From VRUE01 sp963697915 (lineage in GTDB: Bacteria; Actinomycetota; Thermoleophilia; Solirubrobacterales; 70-9): DNA of 64,000 bases. The stretch spans positions 1,302,001-1,366,000 of the forward strand of contig OY969103.1 in NCBI GenBank assembly GCA_963697915.1, written 5' to 3'. The notes below the pieces were generated by a model that saw only the letters and a program-made list of their open reading frames with translations, did no database searches and had not been told where the DNA came from. This document shows, in pieces, positions 32,269 through 41,258 of this stretch. The stretch's first letter is position 1. The number at the start of each line of letters is the position of its first letter. Both the position numbers and the translations under genes were made by a program.

Positions 32269-33060
32269 ATGGCTGAGAGCGGCGAGCGACGGATGCTGTT
32301 CGACACGCGGGGAAAACGCAAAAACGTGATCCGCGTGGTCTACGCCGCCCTGGCGCTGCTGATGGGCGCCAGCCTCTTCGTCGCCGTCGGGCCCTTCAAC
32401 CTCGCCGAAATCATCGGCACCAGCAACGAGGTCAGCGCTGCCAAGGCCGCCGACGAACAGGTCGAACGGATCGAAAGGCGGCTGGCGAAAAGCCCCAACG
32501 ACGAGCAGCTGCTCCTGACGCTGTCCCGCGCTCAGATCGGCGCCGGCAGCGCCGCCACCGAAGGCGAAGGCGTGATCCCGGTCGAGGCGCGCAACGACTT
32601 CAGCGCCGGGCTCGACACCTGGGACCTCTATCTGGCGCAGGTGGGTGACGGAGCGAGCCCGACCGCGGCGCAGCTGGTCGCCGGTACCGCCTTCGCCCTC
32701 GCGGAACGCGGGTCGAACACGATGGGGGAAGTCCTGTCCAACGTGACGACCGCCGTCGAGGCGCAGCGCATAGCCGCGGAGCGACAGCCCAGCGTCGGCT
32801 CGCTCAGCACGCTGGCGATCTACGAGTACTTCGATGGCAACGAGGCCGCTGGTGACAAGGCGGCGAAGCGCGCGACGGCGCTCGCCCCATCCAAAGCGGA
32901 AGCGGAAAGCATCGAAAAACAGCTCAAGCAGTTCCGCCAACGAGGCACGAAATTCGTGCAGCAGGCGGAACAGTTCTCCAAACAGCAGGCGCAGACCGGC
33001 CAGGAACAGCTGCAGAACCCCTTCGGCCTCGGTCCCCCCGGTGGCGTGACCGGCGAATAG
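32269..33060 (+). CDS. Membrane-anchored tetratricopeptide-like protein
   Basis: 263 residues from ATG 32269, preceded by AGGAG. One N-terminal helix (VVYAALALLMGASLFVAVGP, about 23-42) is followed by a helical extracytoplasmic part. This part has TPR-like spacing (RRLAKSPNDEQLLLTLSRAQ, STLAIYEYFDGNEAAGDKAA) and a Gln-rich C-terminus. It lies 10 nt after tatC and is likely cotranscribed. No specific function can be assigned. Confidence 0.78.
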   Translation: MAESGERRMLFDTRGKRKNVIRVVYAALALLMGASLFVAVGPFNLAEIIGTSNEVSAAKAADEQVERIERRLAKSPNDEQLLLTLSRAQIGAGSAATEGEGVIPVEARNDFSAGLDTWDLYLAQVGDGASPTAAQLVAGTAFALAERGSNTMGEVLSNVTTAVEAQRIAAERQPSVGSLSTLAIYEYFDGNEAAGDKAAKRATALAPSKAEAESIEKQLKQFRQRGTKFVQQAEQFSKQQAQTGQEQLQNPFGLGPPGGVTGE

Positions 33061-33101
33061 CCGGCCCCCGGTCGAATCGCCAGAACGCGTGACCTCGCGA
33101 G

Positions 33102-33174
33102 TGGGCCGTGAAGGGCTCGAACCTTCGACCTTGAGATTAAGAGTCTCCTGCTCTACCAACTGAGCTAACGGCCC
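33102..33174 (-). tRNA. tRNA-Lys (anticodon CTT)
   Basis: A 73-nt cloverleaf on the minus strand. The acceptor stem is GGGCCGT/ACGGCCC with discriminator A. The D arm is GCTC..GAGC, the anticodon loop CTCTTAA, and the T arm GAAGG TTCGAGC CCTTC. CCA is not encoded. Confidence 0.96.
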
Positions 33175-33231
33175 GGGAGCGGCAAGTATAGGAAGACGGC
33201 GCGCCCGCCATCGCCGCCGGACCGGCGGCGC

Positions 33232-33990
33232 TCAGCCTCTTGCCCGACAGCCCTTGAAGACGCTGCCGTAGACGACGTTGCCGTCAGCGAAGGAGAAGTA
33301 GCCCTGGGTCTGCAGGATCCCGTCTGAGCAGCGGGCCGAGACGTAGCTGCGCTCGCCGCCGCGGAACTCGTAGCGGCGGCCGATCTTCACGTTCATGTCG
33401 GTCAGCGCTCCGTAGCCACCGGCCAGGACCGGGACGTCGAAGGAGGCCCGGTAGCCGTAGATGCCGCGGCGCCGTTCGATCGGTACCGCGATCACGTAGG
33501 TCTCGAGGACGGGGAAGGTCGCCTGGGTGTGGCCGACGACGGTCCGGTTGCCGCCCTGGCGGGGGCCGTTGAAGAGGGTCAGCGGCGAGCTCAGGTTGAC
33601 CCGTGGGAGACCGGGCAGGCCGACCACAGCGCCGAGCGTGCCGGTACCGACGATCGCGCCGCGGCAGACCTGCCGCGCCTGCTCCGGGCTGGTGCCTTCG
33701 ATCCGCTGCGGCGGGCAGGTGCCGAGGCCGGTGGTCGTCAGCCTTCCGTCGCGGTCGAATTCGAGCTTGACGTGCTGCAGCGCCGGCGGCATCGAGCCGT
33801 CCGTCGTCGTGATCTCGCCGTGTCCCTTGAACTCGATCGGCGCATAGGACCGTTTCGGCAGGACGCTGGGGGTGAAGCCGCCATCGGCCCGCAGGACCAG
33901 CGTCCCAACCCGGACCATGGCACCGTCGGCGACCGCGGCGAAAGACGCCGTCGCCGCTGCCAAGACTGCGATTGCTGCCAACTTCTTCAT
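33232..33990 (-). CDS. Secreted four-cysteine family protein, copy 2
   Basis: 252 residues with signal peptide LAAIAVLAAATASFAAVADG. Family motifs are ADGGFTPSVLPKRSYAPIEF, TTDGSMPPALQHVKLEFDRD, GLGTCPP, RQVCRGAIVGTG, SSPLTLFNGPRQGGNRTVVG, GIYGYRASF, SARCSDG and FKGCRARG. The four cysteines are conserved in all five copies. It is 55 nt downstream of copy 3 on the same strand, so the two likely form an operon divergent from MMPL transporter 2. Confidence 0.85.
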   Translation of the reverse strand: MKKLAAIAVLAAATASFAAVADGAMVRVGTLVLRADGGFTPSVLPKRSYAPIEFKGHGEITTTDGSMPPALQHVKLEFDRDGRLTTTGLGTCPPQRIEGTSPEQARQVCRGAIVGTGTLGAVVGLPGLPRVNLSSPLTLFNGPRQGGNRTVVGHTQATFPVLETYVIAVPIERRRGIYGYRASFDVPVLAGGYGALTDMNVKIGRRYEFRGGERSYVSARCSDGILQTQGYFSFADGNVVYGSVFKGCRARG

Positions 33991-34045
33991 CGGCTCCCCC
34001 TACACCCGAGTACCCATCCAGGGTAGCGGCGGCGCTGGTTTGCGT

Positions 34046-34813
34046 CTACTTTCGCACCTTGCAGGGTTTGAAGACCGTGCCCTGGACGAAGCTGCCGTCC
34101 TTGAAGGTGAACGCCGCCTTCGCCTGCAGCCGGCCGTCGGGACAGCTGGCGTTGGCGTAGCTCAGCGTCTTCCCCTTGTACTTCCATTCCTTGCCGATCG
34201 TCAGTCGGCCGTAGAGGGGCGAGCCGTAATCGTTGGCGATCCTGGGGAAGTCGGCGACGGTTTTGAAGCCGTAGCGGCCGTTGCTGATCTTCTGGATCTC
34301 GATCTGGATCGTGTAGGTCGTCGGCGCCGGGTAGTCGAGGTGGGCGTGGCCGAGGACAGTCGGGTTGCCGTGGAGCTTCGGGCCGTTGAAGAGGGTCAGC
34401 GCCGAGGAGGCCTCGATCGGGCGCTGTTCGGGCAGCTCGATGACCGCCGTGCCGAACCCCTTGCCGACTATCGCTCCGGAGCAGGCGGCCCGAGCCCGTG
34501 CGGTCGTCGTCGCGATCAGCTTCTGCTCGGTGCATTTCGGCAGGCCCCGCGTCTCGACCGCGCCGTGCTTGTCGAATTCGAGCACCAGCTGGCGCAGGGG
34601 GGAGGGCCGAGTGCCGTCGCTGGTGCTGAATTTCGCGTTGCCGTAGAGCTTGATCGGCGCGTTCTCGTTTTTCGGCAGCGTGGTCGGCGTGAAGCCGCCG
34701 TCGCCGCTGATGATGATGTTGCCGATCCGCAGCGTGATCGCTTGTGCCGCCGCCGCCCCGATCAAGGCGACGACAAGCACCGCTAAGGACGTTCTTAACA
34801 AAGTCTTCCGCAT
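34046..34813 (-). CDS. Secreted four-cysteine family protein, copy 3
   Basis: 255 residues with signal peptide LAVLVVALIGAAAAQA. It carries SGDGGFTPTTLPKNENAPIK, STSDGTRPSPLRQLVLEFDK, GLPKCTEQ, RAACSGAIVGKG, SSALTLFNGPKLHGNPTVLG, GRYGFKT, NASCPDG and FKPCKVRK, matching copy 2 closely in the central LTLFNGP block. It is divergent from MMPL transporter 2 with 41 nt between start codons, which suggests a shared control region. Confidence 0.85.
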   Translation of the reverse strand: MRKTLLRTSLAVLVVALIGAAAAQAITLRIGNIIISGDGGFTPTTLPKNENAPIKLYGNAKFSTSDGTRPSPLRQLVLEFDKHGAVETRGLPKCTEQKLIATTTARARAACSGAIVGKGFGTAVIELPEQRPIEASSALTLFNGPKLHGNPTVLGHAHLDYPAPTTYTIQIEIQKISNGRYGFKTVADFPRIANDYGSPLYGRLTIGKEWKYKGKTLSYANASCPDGRLQAKAAFTFKDGSFVQGTVFKPCKVRK

Positions 34814-34854
34814 CCCGGCCCCCCTCGTAGCTCCCTGACAGGCAAACTAGCACG

Positions 34855-37800
34855 GTGCGTCTGAGGAGGAGCAGGGGGAAGGGGCCTGTGCGCGCGCGGT
34901 CGGAGGCGCGCGGCACGGCGCTGCTGCGCCACCCACGCCGGGTCTTGGCGGGGTCGCTGATCGTCCTGGTCGGCCTCGGCGCTATCGGCCTCGGCGTCGA
35001 GGAGAAGCTCAGCCCGACCAGCCTCGACATCCCCGGCACCTCTTCCTCGCGCGCCAACGAGATGCTGCGCGAGCACTTCGGCGACAGCGCCCCGTTCGTG
35101 ATCCTCTTGCGCGGCCCCGAGCGGGCGCTCGACCGGCAGGGCCCGGAGCTGATCCGCGCCCTGCGCAGCGACCCGGCGGTGACCACGCTCTCTCCCTGGG
35201 ACCTGGGAACGGTGCAGCGCCTGCGCCCGCACCCGCGGCGGGCGATCATCATCGCCGACTTCCACGTCTCGATCGACGTCGCGGTCAACGAGTCGGTGCC
35301 GGAGCTGGAGAAGATCCTCGCCGAGCAGATCCGGCCACCGGTGCGCTCGACCCAGACCGGCTTCGCGACGCTCTCGCGGGCGATCCAGGACGACTCGATC
35401 GAGGCCACCGAGCGGGGCGAGCTGATCGCCCTGCCGATCCTGCTCATCGTCCTCCTGCTCGTCTTCCGCTCGCCGGTCGCGGCGGCGATCCCGCTCGTCT
35501 TCGGCGCGGTCACCGTGCTCGTCTCGCGCGGCCTGCTCTCGCTGCTCGCCGACTCGTTCGCCATCGACGCCTTCGCGCTCGTCGTCTGCACGATGATGGG
35601 GCTGGCGCTCGGCGTCGACTACGCGCTGCTGATGGTCTCGCGCTTCCGCGAAGAGCTGGCCAACGGCACCGAGCCGCTCGAGGCCGCGCGGGTGACGCGA
35701 CGCACCGCCGGGCGCACCACGGTCTTCGCCGGCAGCACGCTGATGCTCTCGATGCTGGTCGCCTTCTTCATCGTGCCCGGCTCGCTGCTCGGCTCGCTGG
35801 CGGTGACCCTGGCGCTGGTCGTCGGCCTCAGCGTGCTCGTCGCCGTCGTCCCCGGCCCCGCCGTCCTCACCCTGCTGGGCCCCAACGTCGATCGCTGGCG
35901 GATCGGCCGCGATGCGGGCGCCGAGCGCTCGCGACTGATGACGCTCGTCGGGGCGGCGCTGCGCCGCCCCGCCCTGGTCTCGATCCTGATCGGCGGGATC
36001 GTCCTCGTCCTCGCGGCGCCGGCGGTGGCGCTGAAGACCGGCCCGCCGAGCCAGACCCAACTCGCCAAGGACGACCCGACCAGGCAGGACTTCGAACTGA
36101 TCGAGCGCGCGATCGGCTCCGGCTTCGACGCGCCCTTCGTCGTCGTCGCCGGCTCCGAGCGTGGCACGGTGACCGAACCGCAGCGCCTCTCGGCGCTGAC
36201 TCGCTGGCAGGAGCGGGTCGCCGAGCTGCCCGGCGTGCAGGCCGTGATCGGGCCGGCGCAGGTCTCGCGGGCGGTTGAGCCGCTGCGCGGGGCGAGCGGC
36301 CTGCTCGCCGAAGCGGGCGAAAACAGGGGGCCGCTGGGTCAGCTGGGCCTGCTCGGCACCAACCTGGGCCGCGCCGCGAGCGGCGTCGAGCAGCTGCGCG
36401 ACGGCATCTCCAAAGCCAGCTACGGCGCCGGGCTGCTCGCCGAGGGCTCGGGCCGGGCCGAGGATGGGGCGACCCTGCTCGCCTCGGGGTTGGGGCAGGC
36501 GACCGCGGGCGGTGAGCGCGCCGTCGGGGCCCTCGACCGCTTCGCCGAGGGCGCTCGCAAACTGGCCGGCGCCCAGCATCGCGCCGCCCTGGCCGGCCTG
36601 CAGCTCAAATTCAGCCTCCAGAGCCTGCCCGCGAACTTGAAGCGCAACGCGCTCAACCGCTCGCGGAAACTGCAGAAATCGCTCAACGAAGAGGCTCACC
36701 AGAAAGTCCCCCGCCTGCAGGCCCCGGCCCAGGAAGCCGACTCGCAGCTGCGCACGGCGCTGCAGCAGCTGGAGGCGATGACCGTCGGCAAGGAAGATCC
36801 CAGCTACGCGGGCGCCCTGGCGGCGGTGCGCCGCGCCCTGGCTGCGGTCAGCGGCACCGACCCGGTCAGCGGTCAGCCTTACGCGCCTGACTACGCCGGC
36901 CTGCCAGCCGAGCTCACCGCCCTGCAGGCGCGCCTGGTCGAAGACGCCGGCGAAGCGAAGCAGGTCACCGACTGGCTGGTCTCGGGCCTGCTCCTGCTGA
37001 AGCGGATGAGCCGCGGCGCCGATCGCTTCTCCGAGGGCCTGCGCAAACTCGAGGGCGGCGGTAAGAAACTCGCCCGCGGCGCCGCCCAGATCGCGCAGGC
37101 GGCCGACGGGCTCGGCGACGGTCTGGCCCGTCTCGGCGCCGGCGCCACGGCGCTCGCCGGCGGGCTCGCCAAACTCGAGGGCGGCGCCGATTTCCTCGCC
37201 GAGAACCTCGCCGCCGGCTACGCGGCCTCGGCCCCGCTGCAGTCGGGCCTGACCCGGGCCGCCGTCCAGGTCCTCACCAGCGACGCCCGCCTCGACAACC
37301 AGACGCGGCGCCTGCAGCGCTCGACGCCGGGGATCTTCGAATCCGGCTTCTTCGTCCTCTCGGCGCTCGACGGCGCCCGGCCGCTGGTCCGCGAGCGCGC
37401 CGCCGGCACGATCGACATCGACCGCGGCGGCCAGGCGACGGCGATCCTGGTCATCCCCCGCCACACCTTCAACACCCCCGGCTCGATCGAGCTCGACAAG
37501 CAGCTCGATCAGGAGGCGAAGGACCTGGAAAGCGAAACCGGGCTCACGGCGGGCGTCGCCGGCGGTCCCGCGCAGCTCAACGACTACAGCAGCGTCACCC
37601 GCGCCCGCATGCCGCTCGTCGTCATCGCGATCACCATCGCCACCTTCCTCGTCCTCGTCCTCGTCCTCCGCGCCCTGCCTCTGGCGGCGATCGCGGTGGG
37701 GCTCAACCTGGCGACGGTCGGCGTCGCCTTCGGCGTCCTCACCCTGCTCTTCCAACTGCCTGAGGACTGGCCGCTGGGAGGCCGGGAATACGTCGACGCG

Positions 37801-38169
37801 GTCGGCGCGACGGCGATCTTCGGCGTCGTCTTCGGGCTCTCGATCGACTACGCGGTCTTCCTCCTGGTGCGCATGCGGGAGCACTACGACGTGCACGGCG
37901 ACAACGCCGCCGCGATCGAGTTCGGCCTGCAGCGCACGGCGCGGGTGATCACCGGCGCGGCGGCGATCATGATGGCGGTCTTCATCGCCTTCGCCGGGGC
38001 GCCGATCGCCACCGTGAGCCAGCTCGGCGTCGGCCTCACCGTTGCGGTGCTGCTCGACGCCACCGTCGTCCGCATCGTCCTGCTGCCGGCGCTGATGCTG
38101 CTGCTCGGCGACCGCGTCTGGTGGCTGCCGGCCCCGCTGGCCCGGGTGATGCCCAAAGTGGACGTTTGA
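34855..38169 (+). CDS. MMPL/RND family transporter 2
   Basis: 1104 residues. Same architecture as transporter 1: N-terminal helix near 30-47, first extracytoplasmic domain, and helices with GLALGVDYALLMVSRF (residues 249-264). The second extracytoplasmic domain is longer (about 470-860) and rich in LxxGAxxLAxGLxKLEGG units. The final helices have GLSIDYAVFLLVRMREHYD and DATVVRIVLLPALM. GTG start with -10-like CAAACT 6 nt upstream. The mce operon starts 144 nt downstream on the same strand, pointing to a shared lipid substrate (inference). Confidence 0.93.
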   Translation: MRLRRSRGKGPVRARSEARGTALLRHPRRVLAGSLIVLVGLGAIGLGVEEKLSPTSLDIPGTSSSRANEMLREHFGDSAPFVILLRGPERALDRQGPELIRALRSDPAVTTLSPWDLGTVQRLRPHPRRAIIIADFHVSIDVAVNESVPELEKILAEQIRPPVRSTQTGFATLSRAIQDDSIEATERGELIALPILLIVLLLVFRSPVAAAIPLVFGAVTVLVSRGLLSLLADSFAIDAFALVVCTMMGLALGVDYALLMVSRFREELANGTEPLEAARVTRRTAGRTTVFAGSTLMLSMLVAFFIVPGSLLGSLAVTLALVVGLSVLVAVVPGPAVLTLLGPNVDRWRIGRDAGAERSRLMTLVGAALRRPALVSILIGGIVLVLAAPAVALKTGPPSQTQLAKDDPTRQDFELIERAIGSGFDAPFVVVAGSERGTVTEPQRLSALTRWQERVAELPGVQAVIGPAQVSRAVEPLRGASGLLAEAGENRGPLGQLGLLGTNLGRAASGVEQLRDGISKASYGAGLLAEGSGRAEDGATLLASGLGQATAGGERAVGALDRFAEGARKLAGAQHRAALAGLQLKFSLQSLPANLKRNALNRSRKLQKSLNEEAHQKVPRLQAPAQEADSQLRTALQQLEAMTVGKEDPSYAGALAAVRRALAAVSGTDPVSGQPYAPDYAGLPAELTALQARLVEDAGEAKQVTDWLVSGLLLLKRMSRGADRFSEGLRKLEGGGKKLARGAAQIAQAADGLGDGLARLGAGATALAGGLAKLEGGADFLAENLAAGYAASAPLQSGLTRAAVQVLTSDARLDNQTRRLQRSTPGIFESGFFVLSALDGARPLVRERAAGTIDIDRGGQATAILVIPRHTFNTPGSIELDKQLDQEAKDLESETGLTAGVAGGPAQLNDYSSVTRARMPLVVIAITIATFLVLVLVLRALPLAAIAVGLNLATVGVAFGVLTLLFQLPEDWPLGGREYVDAVGATAIFGVVFGLSIDYAVFLLVRMREHYDVHGDNAAAIEFGLQRTARVITGAAAIMMAVFIAFAGAPIATVSQLGVGLTVAVLLDATVVRIVLLPALMLLLGDRVWWLPAPLARVMPKVDV

Positions 38170-38313
38170 CCCAACCGTTTAGAGCGTCAGTGCAGCGCGT
38201 TGACTTCGAGTTAAGCCAGGCGGGGCCGATCGCGTACCGAGTGGTGGCTCGGATACGATTCGGCGGCTTTTGTTCCTCCGGTCCGGAGGCGGGGGGACGT
38301 CAAGCGATGACCC

Positions 38314-39714
38314 GTGGCTGCTAATCCCTTAGGCGAGGAGAGAGGCCCGGCGAAAGGCCGGGGGATCACCCCCGCCCGAATTGGGGCGCTGGTCGCCCTT
38401 TCCGTCGTCGTCATCGCCCTCGCGGTCGTCATCTTCGGCGGCGGTGGGGGCCACCGTTATGAGCTCCTCTTCCAGAATGCCGCCCACCTCGTGCCCGGCA
38501 ACCAGGTGATGATCGGGGGGCAGCCGGTCGGCTCGGTCGAAAACGTCGAGCTCACCGACGACAACCTGGCCCGGGTCGAGATCGAGGTGGAGCAACAGCT
38601 CCACGAGGGCTCGGTCGCGTCCTCGCGCTCGACCTCGCTCTCCGGCGTCGCCAACCACTACGTGACGATTCATCCCGGCCCGGACAGCAACCCGGCGCTC
38701 GAGGACGGGGCGACGCTGGACCTCGACGCGACCACGACCCCGGTCGACCTCGACCAGGTCCTCAACACCTTCCCCAACCCGGTGCGCCGCGCTCTCGGCG
38801 AGTTCATCCGCGGCAGCGCCACCCAGTTCGAAGGCCGCGGCGAGCAGGCGAACGAGACCTTCAAGTACTTCGCCCCGGCGCTCAACCGGACCGGCGCCTT
38901 CGCCAGCGAGCTGAACGCCGACCAGAACCTGCTCGAGCGCTTCGTCGTCAGCTCCAGCAAGCTCGCCACCGCGGTCGCCCAGCGCGGCAACGAGCTCTCC
39001 AGCGCGGTCTCCAACGCCAGCACGGCGCTCGGCGCGATCGCCAGCCAGAACCAGGCCTTCAGCGAGACGCTGGCGCTGCTGCCGGCGACCTTCCGCCAGG
39101 CCAACACCACCTTCGTCAACCTGCGCGCCGCCCTCGACGACCTCGACCCGCTGGTCGAAACCGCGAAGCCGGCGACCAAGGACCTGGCGCCCTTCCTCGC
39201 CGAGCTGCGACCCGTCCTCTCGCGGGCCGTACCGGTCGTCACCGACCTGCGCCTCACCACCAGGCGTCCCGGCTTCGCCAACGACACCGCCGAACTGCTC
39301 GGCTTCCTCCCCGCCGTGCAGGACCGCGCCTCGCGCTTCTTCCCGCGTGCCGAACAGGCGATCGACGACTTCCTGCCCAACCTCAGCTTCGCCCGCGCCT
39401 ACACGCCCGACATCCTCAACGGCTTCGGCAAGCTCGGCCAGGTCACCGCCTACTACGACGGCAACGGGCACTACGCCCGCATCCAGCCCGCCTTCAACCT
39501 CTTCAGCCGCACCGAAAGCGGCGAGCTCGAACCGATCCCACCGAGCCGGCAGTACGAGTTCTACGGTGACTCGGCGGGGTCGAGGCGCCCCTGCCCGGGC
39601 GGCGCCACGCAGTCGGCGCCGGACGGCTCCAACCCGTTCGCCAAGCCGCCCTTCGCCGGCTCCAGCGTGAGCACCTCGGAATGCGACCCGGCCGACGCGC
39701 CCCCCGGACCATGA
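38314..39714 (+). CDS. MCE family protein 1 (first gene of six-gene mce operon)
   Basis: 466 residues. MCE proteins are extracytoplasmic lipid-binding subunits of lipid ABC importers. One N-terminal helix (IGALVALSVVVIALAVVIF) is followed by the MCE domain (YELLFQNAAHLVPGNQVMIG, GQPVGSVENVEL) and a long helical region. The C-terminal tail contains two cysteines. GTG 38314 starts the operon; no strong ribosome-binding site is visible. It overlaps the next gene by 4 nt. No yrbE (MlaE-like permease) genes precede it. Confidence 0.92.
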   Translation: MAANPLGEERGPAKGRGITPARIGALVALSVVVIALAVVIFGGGGGHRYELLFQNAAHLVPGNQVMIGGQPVGSVENVELTDDNLARVEIEVEQQLHEGSVASSRSTSLSGVANHYVTIHPGPDSNPALEDGATLDLDATTTPVDLDQVLNTFPNPVRRALGEFIRGSATQFEGRGEQANETFKYFAPALNRTGAFASELNADQNLLERFVVSSSKLATAVAQRGNELSSAVSNASTALGAIASQNQAFSETLALLPATFRQANTTFVNLRAALDDLDPLVETAKPATKDLAPFLAELRPVLSRAVPVVTDLRLTTRRPGFANDTAELLGFLPAVQDRASRFFPRAEQAIDDFLPNLSFARAYTPDILNGFGKLGQVTAYYDGNGHYARIQPAFNLFSRTESGELEPIPPSRQYEFYGDSAGSRRPCPGGATQSAPDGSNPFAKPPFAGSSVSTSECDPADAPPGP

Positions 39715-41258
39715 GGAAATGGCTGATAGCGGCTGGGGTCGTGGGGGCGCTCGTCGTCGCCGTCCTGGTGCTGCGCGGCGGGGACGACGAAGACGCCTAC
39801 ATGGTCCGCGCGATCTTCGACAACGGCGGCTTCATGGTCCCCGGCGAGGAAGTCCGGGTCGCCGGCGCCACGGTCGGCTCGATCGAGTCGGTCACGGTGA
39901 CGATGCCGGGTGAGGTCGACAGCTACGAGGACGGCAAGCCGCAGTCGCTCTCCGGCAAAGCCGCGATCGTGCTCAAGATCGACGATCCGGGCTTCCAGGA
40001 CTTCCGCCAGGACGCCACCTGCCTGATCCGGCCGCAGTCGCTGATCGGCGAGAAGTTCATCGACTGCCGGCCGACCCTGCCGCGGGCGCCGGGGTCCAAG
40101 CCGCCGCCGCCGCTGCGTGAGATCCCCGACGGTGAGACGGGCGCCGGCGAGTACCTGCTGCCGGTGGAGAACAACAGCACCAGCGTCGACCCCGACCTGA
40201 TCAACAACATCGGCAAGCTGCCTTACGCGCAGCGCTTCCGCATCATCCTCAACGAACTCGGCGCCACCCTCGCCGGTCGCGGCGAAGACCTGGAGGAGGT
40301 CGTCAAGCGCGCCAACCCGGCGCTGCGCGACGTCACCCACCTGATCAGCATCCTCAACGACCAGCGCGACCAGCTGGCCCAGCTCTCCGCCGACTCCCAG
40401 GAGATCCTCGAACCGCTGGCGCGCGAGCGCAGCAGCGTCGCCGGCTTCCTGACCAACTCCGGCGCGGCGGCCGAAGCGAGCGCCGAAGAGGGCGAGGCGC
40501 TGGAAGCCTCGCTGAGCAAGTTCCCCGAGTTCCTGCGTGAGCTGCGCCACACGATGCGCAGCCTCGAAGGCTTCTCCGAGGCGGGCACGCCGGTGCTCGC
40601 CGATCTCGGCAAGGCGGCCCCCGCGCTGACCCGCGCGACCGAGGCCCTGGCGCCCTTCGCGGCCGCCTCGACCGTCTCCTTGAAGTCGCTTGGGGAGACG
40701 GGCGAAGCGGCCGGCCCGAAACTGCGCGCCGCCGACCCGGTCGTGCGCAAGGCCACCGAGGTCGCCCTCACCGGCGCCGGCCCGACCACCAAGCTGGCCG
40801 AATTCTTCGGCAGCACCACCGAGGAGGAAGGTTTCGCCAACCTCGTCAAGCTGATCTACAACTCCGCCGCGACGACCAACGAATTCGATCAGTACGGCCA
40901 CTTCGGCCGGGCCATAACCGGCGTCGTCAACGCGATTGACTACTCGAAGGAACAGCAAAGCGGTGCCGTCGGCCAGTTCAACGGCCCGAAGGCCCGCGCC
41001 TCGGCTTCCGCATTCGACGCCGCCTCCGCCTCGGCCTTGATGCGCCTCTACCGCGAAGCCCAAGAGCTCCAGGGCGGCGAAACCGGTGGCACCTCCAGCG
41101 AGCTGGGACCGGTCAAGCCGCGCGCGACGCCTCCCGCCCCGGCGACCCCGGCGCCCGCCCCGGCGGAGCCCGAGCTCGGCGAAAGCGAACAGCTCGGCGT
41201 CAAGGCGAGCCCGTCCGGCCCCCAGCGGGCGCTCCTCGACTACCTCCTGAGCCCATGA
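39711..41258 (+). CDS. MCE family protein 2
   Basis: 515 residues from ATG 39711, overlapping the previous stop (ATGA). N-terminal helix WLIAAGVVGALVVAVLVL. The MCE domain (VRAIFDNGGFMVPGEEVRVA, GATVGSIESVTV) has an insert (about residues 71-90) and two cysteines (TCLIRPQ, FIDCRP) not seen in its siblings. The helical region ends in a Pro/Ala-rich tail (PRATPPAPATPAPAPAEPE) that may cross the peptidoglycan. Confidence 0.92.
   Translation: MRKWLIAAGVVGALVVAVLVLRGGDDEDAYMVRAIFDNGGFMVPGEEVRVAGATVGSIESVTVTMPGEVDSYEDGKPQSLSGKAAIVLKIDDPGFQDFRQDATCLIRPQSLIGEKFIDCRPTLPRAPGSKPPPPLREIPDGETGAGEYLLPVENNSTSVDPDLINNIGKLPYAQRFRIILNELGATLAGRGEDLEEVVKRANPALRDVTHLISILNDQRDQLAQLSADSQEILEPLARERSSVAGFLTNSGAAAEASAEEGEALEASLSKFPEFLRELRHTMRSLEGFSEAGTPVLADLGKAAPALTRATEALAPFAAASTVSLKSLGETGEAAGPKLRAADPVVRKATEVALTGAGPTTKLAEFFGSTTEEEGFANLVKLIYNSAATTNEFDQYGHFGRAITGVVNAIDYSKEQQSGAVGQFNGPKARASASAFDAASASALMRLYREAQELQGGETGGTSSELGPVKPRATPPAPATPAPAPAEPELGESEQLGVKASPSGPQRALLDYLLSP

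Noticed and set aside
34795..37896. A 1033-codon open frame antisense to MMPL transporter 2
   Set aside because: Composition is Arg/Asp/Gly/Gln-rich without any domain, as expected for the shadow of a GC-rich gene. The plus strand encodes clear MMPL motifs.
38200..38205. TTGACT as the mce operon -35 element
   Set aside because: No acceptable -10 at 16-18 nt; the TACGAT at 38254 is too far away. The mce promoter remains undetermined.
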